Source: Betaproteobacteria bacterium
Lineage (GTDB): Bacteria > Pseudomonadota > Gammaproteobacteria > Burkholderiales > Casimicrobiaceae
Direction of reading: 5' to 3'
DNA length: 5,434 nt
NCBI GenBank assembly: GCA_013298455.1
Contig: JAAFHR010000249.1
Span: 1 to 5,434, forward strand
Shown here: piece after piece, positions 4,950 to 5,434 of the stretch
Position numbering within the stretch: position 1 is the first letter of the stretch
Layout of the letters: every line of letters starts with the position of its first letter
Notes under the pieces: model-generated
The model's database searches: none
Seen by the model: the letters and a program-made list of their open reading frames with translations, nothing else
Told to the model about the DNA's origin: nothing
Program-made: the position numbers and the translations under genes

Positions 4950-5434
4950 AGCATTATGTTGGCGCAGCGAATCCGATGCGCGCGCAATTCAATCCGCTTG
5001 CAGACTACCGCAGCCAGCACTTCGCGTATCGTTTTTCTGACGGCGTTGCGACCATCACACTGAGCCGCCCAGAGCGAAAAAATCCACTCACGTTTGATTC
5101 ATACGCTGAGCTGCGTGACTTGTTTCACGCGATGAAATTCGCCACCGACGTGTCGGTGATTGTGGTGACAGGTGCGGGCGAAAACTTTTGCTCGGGCGGT
5201 GATGTGCACGAAATCATCGGCCCACTCACCAAGATGTCGATGCCAGAGTTACTCGAATTTACGCGGATGACCGGGGACTTGGTCAAAACGATGCGAGCCT
5301 GCCCGCAGCCCATCATCGCTGCCATTGATGGCATTTGTGCTGGTGCTGGTGCAATGGTTGCGCTGGCATCGGATTTTCGTTTAGGCACCCCCAAGGCGAA
5401 GACGGCGTTCTTGTTTTCACGCGTCGGCTTGGCG
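4946..5434 (+). CDS. Enoyl-CoA hydratase/isomerase (crotonase) family protein, 3' truncated by window end
   Basis: The first 163 residues of a crotonase-superfamily protein are present, and the frame is still open at the last base. The start overlaps the marR stop (ATGA at 4946-4949), with GGAG at 4937-4940 placed 5 bases upstream. After an N-terminal stretch of about 25 residues, the fold begins with VATITLSRPERKNPLTFDSY (34-53). The first oxyanion-hole segment is ENFCSGGDVHEI (79-90), and the second is DGICAGAGAMVALASDFRLG (128-147). In the expected role it would hydrate or otherwise process the alicyclic enoyl-CoA made after ring reduction by the upstream flavoprotein. By eye, the segment AFLFSRVGL (154-162) aligns with the region holding the first catalytic Glu of classical enoyl-CoA hydratases, but no Glu is seen there, so an isomerase, hydrolase or other crotonase reaction is possible. 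The second catalytic position is outside the window. Confidence 0.92.
   Translation, partial: MKHYVGAANPMRAQFNPLADYRSQHFAYRFSDGVATITLSRPERKNPLTFDSYAELRDLFHAMKFATDVSVIVVTGAGENFCSGGDVHEIIGPLTKMSMPELLEFTRMTGDLVKTMRACPQPIIAAIDGICAGAGAMVALASDFRLGTPKAKTAFLFSRVGLA

Noticed and set aside
5125..5394. 89-codon reverse-strand frame near the window end
   Set aside because: It is antisense to the crotonase-family gene, which shows unmistakable oxyanion-hole motifs in the forward frame.

Overview
The window looks like a piece of a draft (Illumina) assembly from a betaproteobacterium, most likely in the order Burkholderiales. The reasons are a class I PHA synthase tail and an acetoacetyl-CoA reductase that closely resemble the Cupriavidus necator proteins, moderately G+C-rich coding sequence, and a cluster of aerobic CoA-thioester aromatic degradation genes of a kind known from Azoarcus/Aromatoleum and Burkholderiales. 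The first 17 bases are not genomic: they match the end of the Illumina TruSeq read-2 adapter, so the contig truly begins near base 18, inside phaC.

Left half, storage polymer module (about 18-2071). The 3' end of phaC (PHA synthase) is followed by a large structured inverted repeat of about 250 bp, then phaB (NADPH acetoacetyl-CoA reductase), then a small two-repeat DUF1508/YegP protein. A strong intrinsic terminator closes the module. No phaA thiolase lies between phaC and phaB, where the classical phaCAB order would place it. PhaB makes (R)-3-hydroxybutyryl-CoA and PhaC polymerises it.

Right half, aromatic acyl-CoA module (about 2078-5434, running off the window). A sigma70-like promoter, with an imperfect palindrome over its -35 box, precedes a fused flavoprotein: a PHBH-type FAD monooxygenase joined to an old-yellow-enzyme-type reductase. 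This is the architecture of 2-aminobenzoyl-CoA monooxygenase/reductase, often auto-named bifunctional salicylyl-CoA 5-hydroxylase/oxidoreductase. Next comes a MarR-family regulator, then an enoyl-CoA hydratase/isomerase family protein cut by the window end. The three genes overlap at their stop and start codons (TGATG, ATGA), so they are one translationally coupled operon. The inferred job is aerobic dearomatisation of an ortho-substituted benzoyl-CoA (2-aminobenzoyl-CoA or salicylyl-CoA), followed by beta-oxidation-like steps, under control of the MarR protein.

The least explained element is the inverted repeat between phaC and phaB. Its two arms of about 86 bp each carry two small internal hairpins. 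One of these hairpins differs in sequence between the arms while staying self-complementary in both, which suggests selection on folded structure. I see no tRNA, rRNA, CRISPR array, complete insertion sequence or clearly new enzyme system here.
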